Under the pieces are notes generated by a model. The model was not told where the DNA came from. It made no database searches and saw only the letters and a list, made by a program, of their open reading frames with translations. A program made the position numbers and the translations under genes. From Dolomedes plantarius (lineage: Eukaryota > Arthropoda > Arachnida > Araneae > Dolomedidae), in the NCBI GenBank assembly GCA_907164885.2, contig OU015490.1:13273466-13337465 (forward strand): a stretch of DNA of 64,000 bases. Direction: 5' to 3'. Below are positions 1 through 10,107 of the stretch, piece after piece. Numbering within the stretch: position 1 is the first letter of the stretch; each line of letters begins with the position of its first letter.

Positions 1-960
1 GGGTTTGGCATGCTGCCAAAATTATAACTCGCGACGACGGACGGTTTTAGTGTCTAAAATTTTGCTTTCCGGAGGACCGTTATGGAACAACGTAATCCTA
101 CTTTAAAACTGGAGAAATGAAATGAAATAGATTGTTACAGTTCCTTTCACGGCTTTATTTCTGTACTCGTATAGCACATATAAGATTAAAAAAATATTTA
201 TTAAAATTAGCCTTAAGGCACGAATTAGAATAAATTTTTTGCTTAAAGGGGGGATTAAAACCGTACCTTTCAAATTACCCATCGTTTAACTGTTCCATAA
301 ATTTGAAACAAGTAAACTCATAAAGTACAAGGAAACATCATAAAACAGGCTTGAGAATAGGAGATTTACTAAAGTACATTTAATTACGTCATGAAAGTTT
401 ACATTAAAAATTAATGTCTTGGGTATACAACTGACCTAATGTATGTAATAAAGATTACAATGAATGAAAGACATTTTAAAACTACTTACTATGACAGTTA
501 TTCAAGACAATCTAAAATGCTACATAAAAATTAAAACTGCTTTCAGATACGTGCAAAATGCATCCCTAAAAATTAAAATAAAACATAATTAACTAATCTA
601 AGATACAAAACTGATAACCTAACAAAAGATTAAAGCTGACGTTGACACATTTTGACTATTTGTTAAATGTTTCCAGATATTAGATTTACTTATATTAATT
701 TTGAAAAATAATTTAATCGTGATTAAATAACAGCATTAACCCCTAATTCTCGCTCCCGTCAAAATTACGGGGTGAGGTTTTGCCTTCTATTTCTCGTGCC
801 CATGATATTTCCGGGCTGGAGTGTTTAAAAGTAACGCACCAAAAAAATTAAAATACTCCATTTCATTTATCCTGAAAAAATTTTATTTCTTATTTTACAT
901 ACCAAATGGCAGCACCAGATTATTTATAATGGGATTGAGGATGGTGTTATATTAGAGTTC

Positions 961-1018
<58 letters not shown>

Positions 1019-2425
1019 CTGTTAAACCAAAGAATATTTTTTATCTATTCTAATTTTGAATTTTTTCCATTCATCCTCGCTTCCAGATGTAATAATCCCT
1101 CCACACTGAACAATTTAAAGAAGCATAAAACACTTTACCTTTTTATCGTATTTTAGTACAATACATCGTTATTTACAATTGTAAGAATAATGACAGCGTG
1201 AAGTGAATTACAGGAATTAAAGAATAATTAAAAACAGGATGAAATTTTTTCAATCTACCTTTCCAATTTCCATTTTAAGTTCACCTGTAATTAGCTTTTT
1301 TTCAAAGAATGTTTACGAATAAAAACATCTTGATTGCATGATTTAACTTCAATTTCAAATTTAAATAACGGGAGTCTTTGTAGCGGAGTACTCACGGCCT
1401 GTGGGTTTTACATACCTCTAATTCCTATTTATACTTAACAATGAATCCTTAATTAAAATTTAGCAAAATTTTTATTTTGTTCACATTTTTTAAGACCTTA
1501 AAGTATTCAAAAATTTCAAGTTTCTCGTATTACAAGTTAGAGATTTTTTTTTAAAAATGGGGACGCACTTAAATAATTTTATAAAGGGCCAGAGCATAAT
1601 TTTATTCGAAAGATTTTTGTATCGTATAAAAATTTAAGAGAAATTTCTTTGGTTGACAGTATTTAGCGTTACTTGTATTAAGTATTGCTATCCTGTGAAA
1701 AATAGTAATCAGACATGCCTGTAGTAAAGGGTATGTGATGCGTTGAAAATTAAAAGAAGTGTTATTAAAGTAAAAGCATAAAAAATATTATAAAAAATTA
1801 AACATTATTAACCCTAAACTTAATCGGCATCTACAGCTTAAGTACTATTCTGAATGACCTCGAACACCTATGCGCATCTTGGGATTCGAACAGTTAAATG
1901 TATTTTAAAGAAAGATCCCCTCTAGAATAGGAAAGCTCGTGATATCTCAATTAACATCATAACTATTCATACTTTAAGAGTTTGAAACATAACTTACTGT
2001 CTTGCTGATTCAGTTCTTTCAAATGCATTTGTGAAGAGTTATTTCATCCTCTAGTTTGGTATTCAAACCCATGAAAAAAGTATTTCTTTCACTCTTTTGA
2101 ACCCCAGATTATAGTAAATAATAAACAATTACAATTCCTTTTAAACTAAAAGATTGAGACCATAAAATACAGTCTGCAAGGACTTAAGGGTTAAACCATT
2201 AATAATATAACAATTGCATAAATATTAAGTTAATCATATTTACATTTATTATTATGCCTATTTTGCAAGCAAACCGAATTTGTTATGGAAGTAGTAGACA
2301 TTTCGACTGACGTTTTTCCCACTTTTATGTATATTTGAATCAAAAATTGTGTTTGCTTGAATATTCCAGTGAATAGTTGAATCACTGTTTGCATAATAAA
2401 AATGATAATAATAGGTATATATATA
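1..2425. other. AT-rich spacer without recognisable gene
   Basis: No open frame of credible coding character is present on either strand, and no tRNA or TE terminus could be recognised. It contains one (TA)n tract, listed separately. It ends at the TA that flanks the first Tc1-like element. Confidence 0.5.
964..1015. repeat. (TA)n microsatellite
   Basis: Uninterrupted AT alternation of about 52 bases. Unlike most other (TA)n tracts in the window, I could not recognise a TE end at either edge. Confidence 0.95.
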
Positions 2426-3641
2426 CACTCACGAGCCAAAACATTATGACCACCTGTCAAAAACGAGTTGGCCCACCTTTGGCGCGCAACACAGCTTCAA
2501 CCCGCCTTGGCATGGATGCCACAAGTCCTTGGTAGATGGCCGGAAACAGATTGTACCAGATGTTTAAGCAACGGTCACGCAAATCCGAGATATTGCGAAT
2601 TGGTGGTCTTTGAACTCTGAGCTTCCGTCCCATGACATCCAAAATATGTTCTATCGGATTGAGATCCGGTGAGTTAGGCGGCCAGGACATTAACTGGAAT
2701 TCAGCATCATGTTCCTGGAACCACTCCAACACAATTTTAGCCTTGTGACACGGGGAGTTGTCCTGTTGGAACATTCCATTTCCAGCTGGAAAAACAGAGG
2801 CCATGTAAAGGTGCAACTGGTCCGCAATGATGTTCAGATACCCTGTAGCATTCATGGTCTGCTCTACCACAACCACGGGTCCCAGAGACGCCCAAGAGAA
2901 CGTCCCCCAAAGCATAATACCGCCACCACCGGCCTGTGTATGACCTACTGTACATTGACGGAGCAACAGTTCGTCTGGAAGACGGCGTATCCTGACATCG
3001 CCATCGGCGTGATGAATGACAAACCGTGATTTATCTGACCAGGCAACTTTCTCCCACTGATCCATGGACCAGTCGCGATGTTCCCGGGAACAGCGCAGGC
3101 GCAGTTGGCGATGACGCTTGGTCAGCAAAGGCACACGAGTGGGACGTTTGCTGCGTAGCCCCATATCCAACAGTGTCCGCTGAACAGTGCGCTGCGATAC
3201 TATTCTACTTGGCCCTGCATTGTATTGGGCTGTCAACTGAGCCACTGTCTTGCTCCGGTTTTGCTTCACCCTGCGAGACAGTCTCCGACGACCTTTTTCT
3301 TTGATAGCGTGTGGACGTCCAACACCATGTCGTCTACTGCTGTTTTCACCGTCATTCATCCACTTTGCATAAGTACTAACAACTGTAGGTCGGGAACAAC
3401 CCATGAGTCGTGCAGTTTCGGAAATACTTGTTCCGAGCCTTCGATCCATTACAATCTGCCCTCCATCAAAGTCGCTTAGATCCACAGCCTTTCCCATAAC
3501 GCACAGAAGTAAGTGAAAGAATGATTCTTCAGACTCTCCAACAGCAGTTAAATACCACTTCCACCTGATCACGTGCCTTCCACGTCATCCAGGCAAATTC
3601 ATTGCAAAATGTAGGGGTGGTCATAATGTTTTGGCTCTTGA

Positions 3642-3644
<3 letters not shown>
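2426..3644 (-). mobile_element. Complete Tc1-like DNA transposon, DD36E type
   Basis: The ends are inverted copies of each other over 29 bases with one mismatch. The left end reads CACTCACGAGCCAAAACA and the right end, reversed, CACTCAAGAGCCAAAACA. Both ends abut a TA, the expected target duplication of the superfamily, at 2424-2425 and 3645-3646. Total length is 1219 bp, usual for a Tc1 element. One uninterrupted transposase frame lies inside on the minus strand. The right flank is a pure (TA)n tract, so the element sits at the edge of a microsatellite. With matched TIRs, the TA duplication and an intact frame, this is the best candidate for an active element here. Confidence 0.93.
2457..3497 (-). 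CDS. Tc1-like DDE transposase (DD36E), apparently intact
   Basis: This is a cut-and-paste transposase. It should bind its TIRs through an N-terminal paired helix-turn-helix and cut and join DNA through a DDE RNase H-fold core in the nucleus. I start at the ATG giving MGKAVDLSDFDGG (346 aa); the frame stays open 25 codons further upstream, but that extension is not family-like. The HTH region (about residues 15-75) includes SISETARLMGCSRPTVVSTY and a basic stretch. The catalytic residues are D in WSDKSRF, D in QQDNSPCH and E in SPDLNPIEH. I count 36 residues between the last two, which matches the published DD36E (Incomer) group better than classic DD34E. No stop or frameshift interrupts it. 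No intron is visible. Confidence 0.9.
   Translation of the reverse strand: MGKAVDLSDFDGGQIVMDRRLGTSISETARLMGCSRPTVVSTYAKWMNDGENSSRRHGVGRPHAIKEKGRRRLSRRVKQNRSKTVAQLTAQYNAGPSRIVSQRTVQRTLLDMGLRSKRPTRVPLLTKRHRQLRLRCSREHRDWSMDQWEKVAWSDKSRFVIHHADGDVRIRRLPDELLLRQCTVGHTQAGGGGIMLWGTFSWASLGPVVVVEQTMNATGYLNIIADQLHLYMASVFPAGNGMFQQDNSPCHKAKIVLEWFQEHDAEFQLMSWPPNSPDLNPIEHILDVMGRKLRVQRPPIRNISDLRDRCLNIWYNLFPAIYQGLVASMPRRVEAVLRAKGGPTRF

Positions 3645-3696
<52 letters not shown>
3645..3696. repeat. (TA)n tract joining two Tc1-like elements
   Basis: About 52 bases of pure TA alternation lie exactly between the right end of the first Tc1-like element and the left end of the second. Each element therefore uses a TA of this tract as its target duplication. 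Confidence 0.95.
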
Positions 3697-3699
<3 letters not shown>

Positions 3700-5046
3700 T
3701 ACTGGCCAGAATGGATGACTCACCACAAAAAACTGTGATGTTTATGAATGCACAAGAATAATTGCATTTAACTAAGTATTTATTTTATGGGAATTATTAA
3801 TTTTAGTTATATAAGCACAGTATACATACATAATTGAGAAAGGGTTCAATATTTGGTGTGGAAACCTTTTTTTTCCAATACAGCTTGGATACGATCAGGC
3901 ATGGAAATACATAATTTTTCGCAATAGTCTGGTGTAATTTCTGTAATCCACACTTGTTTTATAGTTTCTCTAAAGTCCGAAACTGAAGTGGGGTTGAGCT
4001 CAGCAACTTTGCGCTTTATATTACCCAACAGTTCTCGATTGGGTTTAGATCCGGGGAATTTCCGGTCCACAGCCCAAGGATCTGAAACCCCTGCTTTGCA
4101 ATCCATGTCTTAACAGCTTTAGTCTGGTGGCAAGGTGCTCCATCATGTTGGAAGTGTGTGCACTGGTTGATATTCATAAACGGTGGTAACTTCTCTTTTA
4201 GCACATTGAGATAAACAGTTCCATTAATTGATGTGTCTTCAGACATGAACCACAATCCACATCTTCCTTTGGCACAAATGGCTCCCCAGACCATGAATTT
4301 TGCAGCATGCTTCACGGTGGGAATAATGTAGCGTTGACACTCTCTTTTATTGGGAGGCCGTCGTATGTTTCTACAAAATGCATAAAACTGCGATACTTGA
4401 GTCTCGTCTGAAAACATCACATGTTTTCATTGCTCCACAGTCCAATCCTGATACTTTTTACAAAATGTCAGTCGGTCAGCAATGTTTTTGGGAGATAATT
4501 TAGGCTTCTTAGCAGGCTTGTAGGACTTTAAATTGGCATTGAATAGCCTCCTGCGGATTGTCCTTTGGCTAGGAATATTAACATCTTTTGGTAAACCAGC
4601 TTGGATTGCTTTCGCTGATTTTCTGGGTAACTTCTTCGCTGCCAAAATTATGGACTCATCCATGCGCTTGCTTGTGCTCTTGGGACGACCTTTTGGCTTT
4701 GAATATCCATAATTTCCGGTTGTTTTGAAATTACTTATAGACCTGGAAACTGTCTTTTGTGCCAATTGTAATCTGGCAGCAATTTCCCGAGTACTATTAC
4801 CTTCTTCGCTCAGAATCTTTATTTGTGCATGCATTTCGCGTGAAATTCTTTTACCAGGCATTTTTATATTATTTCACCCTTCTGCAAAAATTTGTACGTC
4901 AACACACGGCGAGCACAACTAATGAACTAACGTAATGCCAAGCAAGAACACCTGCACATTGGCAGACAGACAAAACCAACATCTGGCGCCAATACGTCAC
5001 TATGAATGGGAAAAAACAAATGAGTCATCCATTCTGGCCAGTACTG
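3697..5046 (-). mobile_element. Tc1-like DNA transposon, DD35E type, full length but disabled
   Basis: Perfect terminal inverted repeats of about 26-27 bases begin CAGTACTGGCCAGAATGG at the left end and are mirrored at 5020-5046. TA dinucleotides flank both ends. The length of 1350 bp is normal for the family. The single transposase gene, on the minus strand, carries one nonsense change and one frameshift, so this copy should be non-autonomous while keeping usable ends. Confidence 0.92.
3846..4861 (-). pseudogene. Tc1-like transposase (DD35E), broken by one stop and one frameshift
   Basis: Reading leftward from 4861, the N-terminal part begins MPGKRISREMHAQIKI and holds the paired HTH (STREIAARLQLAQKTVSRSI) and a GRPKST linker. 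An in-frame TGA at 4427-4429 follows WTVEQ, where relatives carry Trp, so TGG to TGA is likely. The same frame resumes with FSDETQVSQF (first catalytic D), then QHDGAPCH (second D) and NSPDLNPIEN (E); I count 35 residues between the last two. Just after that motif, near 4020-4045, the frame shifts by one base and the C-terminal 86 residues, ending KKGFHTKY, continue in another frame. No other lesion was seen, so the inactivation looks recent. The reading frames need no intron. Confidence 0.9.
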
Positions 5047-5082
5047 TATATGAGTATGTATATATGTGTGTGTGTGTGTATT
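5047..5082. repeat. Imperfect TA/TG microsatellite
   Basis: Mixed TATG and (TG)n run directly abutting the right end of the DD35E element, again beginning with the TA target dinucleotide. Confidence 0.8.
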
Positions 5083-5265
5083 ATGCCAAAAAATTATTTC
5101 TCATTTCCTAAACTAATTAAACACAAACTGTTACTTAGTTTGACTGATAAATTTCTAATTTTACCAAACCCTTTTAAACTTTCTGTAATTTTTATATTTA
5201 CCCTCAACCGAGCTCCCAGCTAAAAGTTAACCATGACAAATTAGCCTCTTAGCAGTTTAAGTTTA

Positions 5266-5270
<5 letters not shown>

Positions 5271-5344
<74 letters not shown>
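5271..5344. repeat. (TA)n microsatellite
   Basis: About 74 bases of TA alternation ending exactly where the TG of a probable LTR begins. Confidence 0.95.
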
Positions 5345-5348
<4 letters not shown>

Positions 5349-6031
5349 ATGATAATAACAATAATAACGGTTGTAGCCGGGCACATAACTTGACCGTTGA
5401 AATCATCAGTTTTGCAGTCGTAGCTAAGGCAAATGGAAACTGTGGCGGGGCGAAGCAATGGCCGGGATCTTCAAACATTTTGTATCCATAACGTGCAATC
5501 GAAGTCACGAGTGGCGAGGTAAAATGAGAGGCCAATAAACACCTCGGAACACATCAGGAAAAAGGCAGTTGGTTCATACAAAGTCTTTATTTTCCGAAAC
5601 TGTTTCGTAGAACATCAACTAGATTTACTCGAACTCATTGCGCGACGCTGACCGGGACGGGGACGCGGCCCCGCCCGTACAAATTTGCCAGGAGCGAAAA
5701 CTACATGTTTTCTGGCTGTGAGCAAACACCCAAAAGCTACGGAATTATTGAGAAAAGCGCGGATTTTTTAGGCGGGCTGAACTGTAATTCGTTAAAAACT
5801 GACACGTGATTAAGTCGCGTCATATGAGGCGATGGTCTCGCGATGTTCCACGCCGTTCGCGTTATATAACTCTTATATAAGCTTTGGTCACACGTGCCTT
5901 AGGGGAAAAACTAATAAATTATTTCGGTTTGGATTTAGGTCGCGATTCAAAGGTTAAGGGGACGGTATTCCGTTGCGTTAGGATGAAAACTTTGGAACGG
6001 GCGTGATAAATAATAAAAAGGGTTTTAAATT

Positions 6032-6038
<7 letters not shown>
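5345..6038 (-). mobile_element. Probable solo LTR inserted in a (TA)n tract
   Basis: The block starts TGTAATGATA and ends ATTTATTTCA, the TG...CA boundary of LTRs, and pure (TA)n lies on both sides. It is far more GC-rich than its surroundings, with GGACGGGGACGCGGCC inside. On the minus strand it has a TATA-like ATATAAGAG (TTATATAAGCTT region near 5873-5882) and, further on, an AATAAA polyadenylation-like motif near 5586-5591. That order fits an LTR transcribed leftward. There is no coding region. A non-LTR origin, such as an expressed noncoding sequence, is not excluded, and no second copy is in the window to confirm the edges. Confidence 0.5.

Positions 6039-6105
<67 letters not shown>
6039..6105. 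repeat. (TA)n microsatellite
   Basis: About 67 bases of TA alternation between the probable solo LTR and a truncated Tc1-like transposase fragment. Confidence 0.95.
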
Positions 6106-6108
<3 letters not shown>

Positions 6109-6389
6109 GAACTTTGGAACTCCTGAGTAATTTCAATCAACGAGGACTTGCGATTTTGTTTCATTACCCTTTTCAGAGTTCTACAGCTGAGTTCACTAAT
6201 TTTTTTCGGCCTGCCACTTTGTTTTTCTACAGTTTCACTGCCTCGACGTTTCCACTACCCAATCACATAACTCACACTGGATTTTGGCTTTTCTAGAATG
6301 TCCGAAATTTCGCGAAATGATTTCCCACAAAGGTGGCATCCCACTATAATACCATGCTCAAAGTCACTAAGCTCCTTTGACTTACTCAT
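6106..6389 (-). pseudogene. N-terminal fragment of a Tc1-like transposase
   Basis: Translating the minus strand from the ATG at 6387-6389 gives MSKSKELSDFEHGIIVGCHL followed by CGKSFREISDILEKPKSSVS, a typical first helix-turn-helix of Tc1 transposases. Next come a stop (TAG where relatives carry a basic residue before WKRRG), a GRPKKISE linker and KRVMKQNRKSSLIEITQEF of the second HTH. The sequence ends abruptly at the (TA)n tract at 6105, so the catalytic domain is absent. To the right, 6390-6505 looks like the untranslated 5' end of the same element, reaching another (TA)n at about 6506. It is a relic with no expected activity. Confidence 0.8.
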
Positions 6390-6505
6390 TGTCTCACAAA
6401 CGCATAAATATGACTTGACAAACCACTACCAACACTTTTATAGCTTTCGGTTACGCTTCAAATTAAGTCACCTGCCAGATCCATTTCTTTAGGGTGATCC
6501 GATTT

Positions 6506-6529
6506 TATATATATATATATATATATATA
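6506..6529. repeat. Short (TA)n tract
   Basis: About 24 bases of TA alternation between the Tc1-like fragment and the CAGTGGTACC end of a pogo/Tigger-type element. Confidence 0.9.
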
Positions 6530-6861
6530 CAGTGGTACCTCGACTTACGAGTTTTTCGAGTTACAAGCATTCTCTCGGCAGATTTTTTGCTTCGAGTTAC
6601 GAGCAAATATTCGGGTTACGAGCAAGCTTCAGATACCCCACCGCTAGTTTGCGCAGCGAACGCCATGCTACGTGCTCTTCAAATGAGAACACGAGAAGTA
6701 TATAATATTTACAATCTATATGTACAAATATTATACAATTGTATACATATTATTCTCAAGACTACTATCCAGTCTTAAACCGAGAGATTAACACTCAACA
6801 ATTATCACCCGGGGAAGCTTACTCTGTCCACACTTGAGTAGCCCTCCGAAACTGAACAGAG

Positions 6862-7055
6862 CCAGGGGATGGCCGAATGGCTAGGGCACTGGTATTCGAT
6901 TCAGATCCTGTGGGTTCGAGTTCCACAGTTGGCATGTACGTTTGTAGCCGTTCGGAATCGGCTTTAAACTGTAGGTTCTGGTCTAATTAGCCCTCTTGTA
7001 GCAAAAAATTTACCGTGGCGCTTCAAATCAAACCAAACCAAACTGAAACCAATAG
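6862..7055 (+). mobile_element. tRNA-derived SINE, family A, copy 1
   Basis: The 5' part resembles a tRNA: GATGGCCGAATGGCTAGGGC as A box and GGTTCGAGTTCC as B box, spaced as in a pol III internal promoter. It is followed by a tRNA-unrelated body (GGCATGTACGTTTGTAGCC, then GGCTTTAAACTGTAGG) and a CAAACCAAACCAAAC tail. The same body recurs at 48200, 60833 and 62214, which supports a SINE family rather than a tRNA gene. Target duplications were not resolved. Confidence 0.82.
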
Positions 7056-7327
7056 CGTCCAACCTCTCTCGCAGGGAGATAGCTTCAATTCATAAATTCC
7101 TTCCTCCACACTAGAACTCCCCATGGGGTCCAGGGGATGGAATAACCTTGGTTCTAGGATCACAAGCCCTCCCCCTTCTACGGATTCTGAGAAAGAGGAA
7201 TCCGGACATTACAGCCACATTGAACGACGCAACAATCGCCCAGTTTCCCTGTCTCATTAGTTCGCTTGAAGAGGCTAGCTCGTAATAAAAGCATGAGTTT
7301 TGTGCTTGCAGTTATTTTGAAAAAACT

Positions 7328-8064
7328 TAAGGTATCCGACTACGTTCGGAGACCATTTTTTGAAAAACTGTACTTGCGAAAATTTCTATCTTATTTTTCG
7401 AAGAAATATAACACCAAAACTCAAAAATGATGAAAAAACAGACATTAATTATGCATTTTTCTCAAAATTGAGGAAATTGGGTTGAAATTTAGCAAATTTT
7501 TACAAAACGGCTCTGGCGCTAAAAAAAAAAATATGCATATAACATTTACTTTTTTTTGTCAAATGTACGTAAGTACCTTCTAAGTGTAATGACCTACAAA
7601 CTAATAGATATCTCAAAATCTAAAAAAATACAGGTCATTGTATGCAATTACATGTAAAATTTCAGTAATTTTCCATCAGATTTTTTATAAATGCAACTGT
7701 AAATCAACAAACAATATACCTAGAACCAAATCTGTAGTCCATTACATTCTTAGTATTATGGAAAGCATACCTGAAAAATTTCATAGACATATCATGATTA
7801 GATTTTGAGTTATCACAAGAGGCGTTTACATTTTTGATGGAAAATAAGTTCTTCAGAAAACACGATTAAAGTTTTCAACTTGTATTGAAATGCATAGCTG
7901 CTGCCGATCTTTAAATCACTCTCATTTCGTTTCTAATGATCGTATCGATAAAATGAAAGCAAATTTAAAAAAATAAATTTACAATCTTTAAAAAAAAAGA
8001 GAAATAAACACAATTTCGGAATTTTCGGCAAAATCGATGTTTTAAACATAGTCGGATACCTTAA
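7328..8064 (+). mobile_element. TTAA-flanked MITE, family 1, copy 1
   Basis: The ends are TTAAGGTATCCGACTA and its exact inverse TAGTCGGATACCTTAA, so 16-base TIRs include the TTAA. The 737-bp interior has no open frame. Two more copies (58346-59035, inverted; 59786-60539, same orientation) share the ends and long interior stretches such as TTTTGAGTTATCA and the GCTGCTG region. TTAA target choice is characteristic of piggyBac elements, but the terminal bases are not the usual CCC, so the superfamily is inferred. Confidence 0.88.
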
Positions 8065-8075
8065 CTTTTTCAACC

Positions 8076-8170
8076 ATGGGTCCGAAGGCAGTCAGTTGAA
8101 GGACAGTGCTGAGAAGAAGAAGCGGATGATGTGTCTTGAGTTGAAGAAAGAAATTATCAAAAACGTGACC
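8076..8170 (+). pseudogene. Degenerate N-terminus of a pogo/Tigger transposase
   Basis: The ATG at 8076 reads MGPKAVS, then after a one-base shift KDSAEKKKRMMCLELKKEII, the characteristic start of Tigger-family transposases before their CENP-B-like helix-turn-helix. The following HTH is lost to further frame changes from about 8150. The family normally has an N-terminal HTH/CENP-B DNA-binding domain and a DDE core; only the first 30 or so residues can be recognised here. A MITE inserted at a TTAA 11 bases upstream of the ATG. Confidence 0.7.
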
Positions 8171-8320
8171 AAGGTGTTCGTTAGGGCGGAGCGTAAAAAA
8201 AAAGTTTTCGATTTTGTTTTTGCCCTAGTGCGGAAAAGCTGGGTACTGGTGGGTAGGTCACGTATGCAAAGTTTTGAGAAAAACAAAAAATATCTTCCGT
8301 CTCCATTTCGGTCGTGATTT

Positions 8321-8824
8321 TTAGCAGATTTTTACCATACAGTTAAAAATGTGTATTTCCATTGTTTTGTATGCAACTCGTCATTTTGTTCTTAAATAAA
8401 ATACAGAGGTAATTCGAAACTTAATACAGAGAGCCAGCTTCTGACACACTGCGTGCAGAAAGGTAAAGAAATATTTTGGCTTGAAAACATTGTCTACAAC
8501 AACTTTAGAAACGAAGCTTTTAAACTTTTAAAACCTTTTGAAAGACTCACGGAAATTGTTCGACATTCCTTCCTGTAAGTGTGTTTCTTTTAACAAATGC
8601 TCTTGCCCAAAGCATAAAAGGATCCTTGAAATGGAAAGAACTTTTCTTATAGACAAACGGGCACTTGGGTAAATGTCCATAGGCGCAGTTGACTTAAAAG
8701 AAACTGAAAGCTGAGGAAACGAGCCAATAGGAAGCAGAAAGAGACAGAAGCAATAAGTCTTAAAATAAACGTTTCGCCATGTGTTACTCCATCTAGGCTC
8801 ATATTTCCTAATCCAGATTCTGAC
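8321..8824. other. Spacer without recognised feature
   Basis: No TE end, tRNA or coding sequence recognised. The minus-strand open frame at 8528-8836 shows no family features. Confidence 0.4.
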
Positions 8825-9235
8825 GTGGATCCACATAACTCCGATAGTGACTCATATTACTTGAAGCCTTCCCTATCCACATCCAGGATGACTCAATCTG
8901 AAGGGAAAAAGACGTTACGATCAAGCGGATACCCAGCAATAGCTATAGCTTGTGACAGAACCGGAGTTTCAGATCGGGCTGGAGCCATCATTGGAAGCGC
9001 TGTTGTGGATGATTTGGGAATGATTACCGAAACAGACACTTTAAATGTAATTGATAAATATAAAAAAGCAAAGAGCGGGAAAAGTTCGGAAAGAATATCA
9101 TCAAGGAAATGAAACACAGCTGGAACCACTGAAGGGACTTGAAGACGCTCCCATAATAAAGGATCCAAAAAATTTGCGATGTGGATGGGTGAATGTCGTA
9201 ATAGACAAATTGACTCAGAGTTGGGAACAGCATTT
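8825..9235 (+). pseudogene. Unidentified coding relic, frameshifted
   Basis: An open frame of 95 residues begins MDPHNSDSDSYYLKPSLS and includes the block GVSDRAGAIIGSAVVDDLGM, which looks like an ordered, helical protein sequence rather than random translation. After about 9060 the sense appears to move to the next frame (VRKEYHQGNETQLEPLKGL and onward, to WVNVVIDKLTQSW) until it is cut by a foldback repeat at about 9239. I do not recognise the family with confidence. It may be a TE-borne accessory gene or a fragment of a host gene. There is no clear promoter or splice site. Confidence 0.35.
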
Positions 9236-9238
9236 CAA

Positions 9239-9677
9239 ATATAAGGTGTTCCAAAATTCGACCGACAAATTCAGAGGGGTGATAGTAGGATTCAAGACGA
9301 GTAATAATCACATAGGAATCTATGACCGGAAACGCAAACCTGGTCAGCTAGAGGTTATAAACAAAGATGCAAAAATGAAAAGCCAAGTCAAGATTTCCGC
9401 ATCTTTGTTTATCCTCTAGATGACCAAGTTTACGTTTCTGGTCATACATTCATATGTGATTCTGTTTTGTTTTTGTGTTTTCTACCTCCTCCAGAAAAAT
9501 GCGATATTTCGGACCATCTAGTAGGGTTGCTAAGAGTTACGGTCCGATTAAGTAAACAGTGTCCTACAGCGTCAGGATTGCGTTTCCGGTTATGCATTCC
9601 TATGTGATTATTGCTCGTCTTGATGCCTACTATCACCCCTCTCAATTTGTCTGTCGAATTTTGGAACACCCTGTATA
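9239..9677. repeat. Foldback element with about 100-base inverted arms
   Basis: The left arm (AAGGTGTTCCAAAATTCGAC onward) is repeated in reverse at about 9570-9677, ending GGAACACCCTGTATAT. The arms stay similar through TAATAATCACATAGGAAT and GGAAACGC. A third, inverted partial copy lies at about 9419-9460. A smaller palindrome, TAAACAAAGATGC...GCATCTTTGTTTA, lies at about 9358-9412. No open frame is inside. The ACAGGGTGTTCC end is reminiscent of several arthropod DNA transposon ends, but I cannot assign it. Confidence 0.75.
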
Positions 9678-10107
9678 TCTTTCTGATACAGAAATAGTCA
9701 TATTTATGGATAAAAGCAACTGCACTTTTATTTTTATGCTATGGTTAATATAAATATCAAAAAAATTTAAGAGGACTCGGATTAAAATAAATCTTTTGAA
9801 ACTAAATGTTTTCTCTAACATCGGGAAGCTTCCTGTGAGAAGTCTTTCATCAGATAAATTATGTTAACATGAAAGCTATTTCTGGGTCAGTAATAAATAA
9901 AAAATAGTGTATAAATTATTTAGTGCAAATACTTTTTATACACTAAAATAATTTTATTAGCACCTAAAAGGAATACGTTTGAAATCAGTACATATGAATA
10001 AATTTTTCATAATGACATCAGTGAGTATTATTCATCTTTCCTCTAAGCAAGGTATAAAGATTCATCATAAACATGACTCTTTCAGGTATTCTAGTTTGGA
10101 ATTTCTA
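9678..10107. other. AT-rich spacer
   Basis: Nothing recognised on either strand. Confidence 0.4.

Larger units (their letters stand above)
6530..8320 (+). mobile_element. pogo/Tigger-type transposon relic, 3' part missing
   Basis: The left end reads CAGTGGTACCTCGACTTACG, followed by repeated CGAGTTAC motifs, immediately after a TA. This is the terminus typical of pogo/Tigger elements. The start of a Tigger-like transposase appears at 8076. Between them lie a SINE (6862-7055) and a TTAA MITE (7328-8064) that inserted into the element's 5' region. No matching right TIR was found, and the sequence after about 8170 degrades, so the right boundary given is only an estimate. Confidence 0.7.

Noticed and set aside
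2709..3479. Plus-strand frames opposite the DD36E transposase
   Set aside because: Shadows of the minus-strand gene in other frames, without family features.
5249..5535. Frames encoding long (Ile-Tyr)n runs
   Set aside because: Direct translation of (TA)n microsatellites. The same applies to frames at 3529, 6003, 13646 and 37723.
6868..6935. Possible functional tRNA gene
   Set aside because: A and B boxes are present, but the cloverleaf cannot be closed and the following body recurs at other loci, so it is a SINE head.
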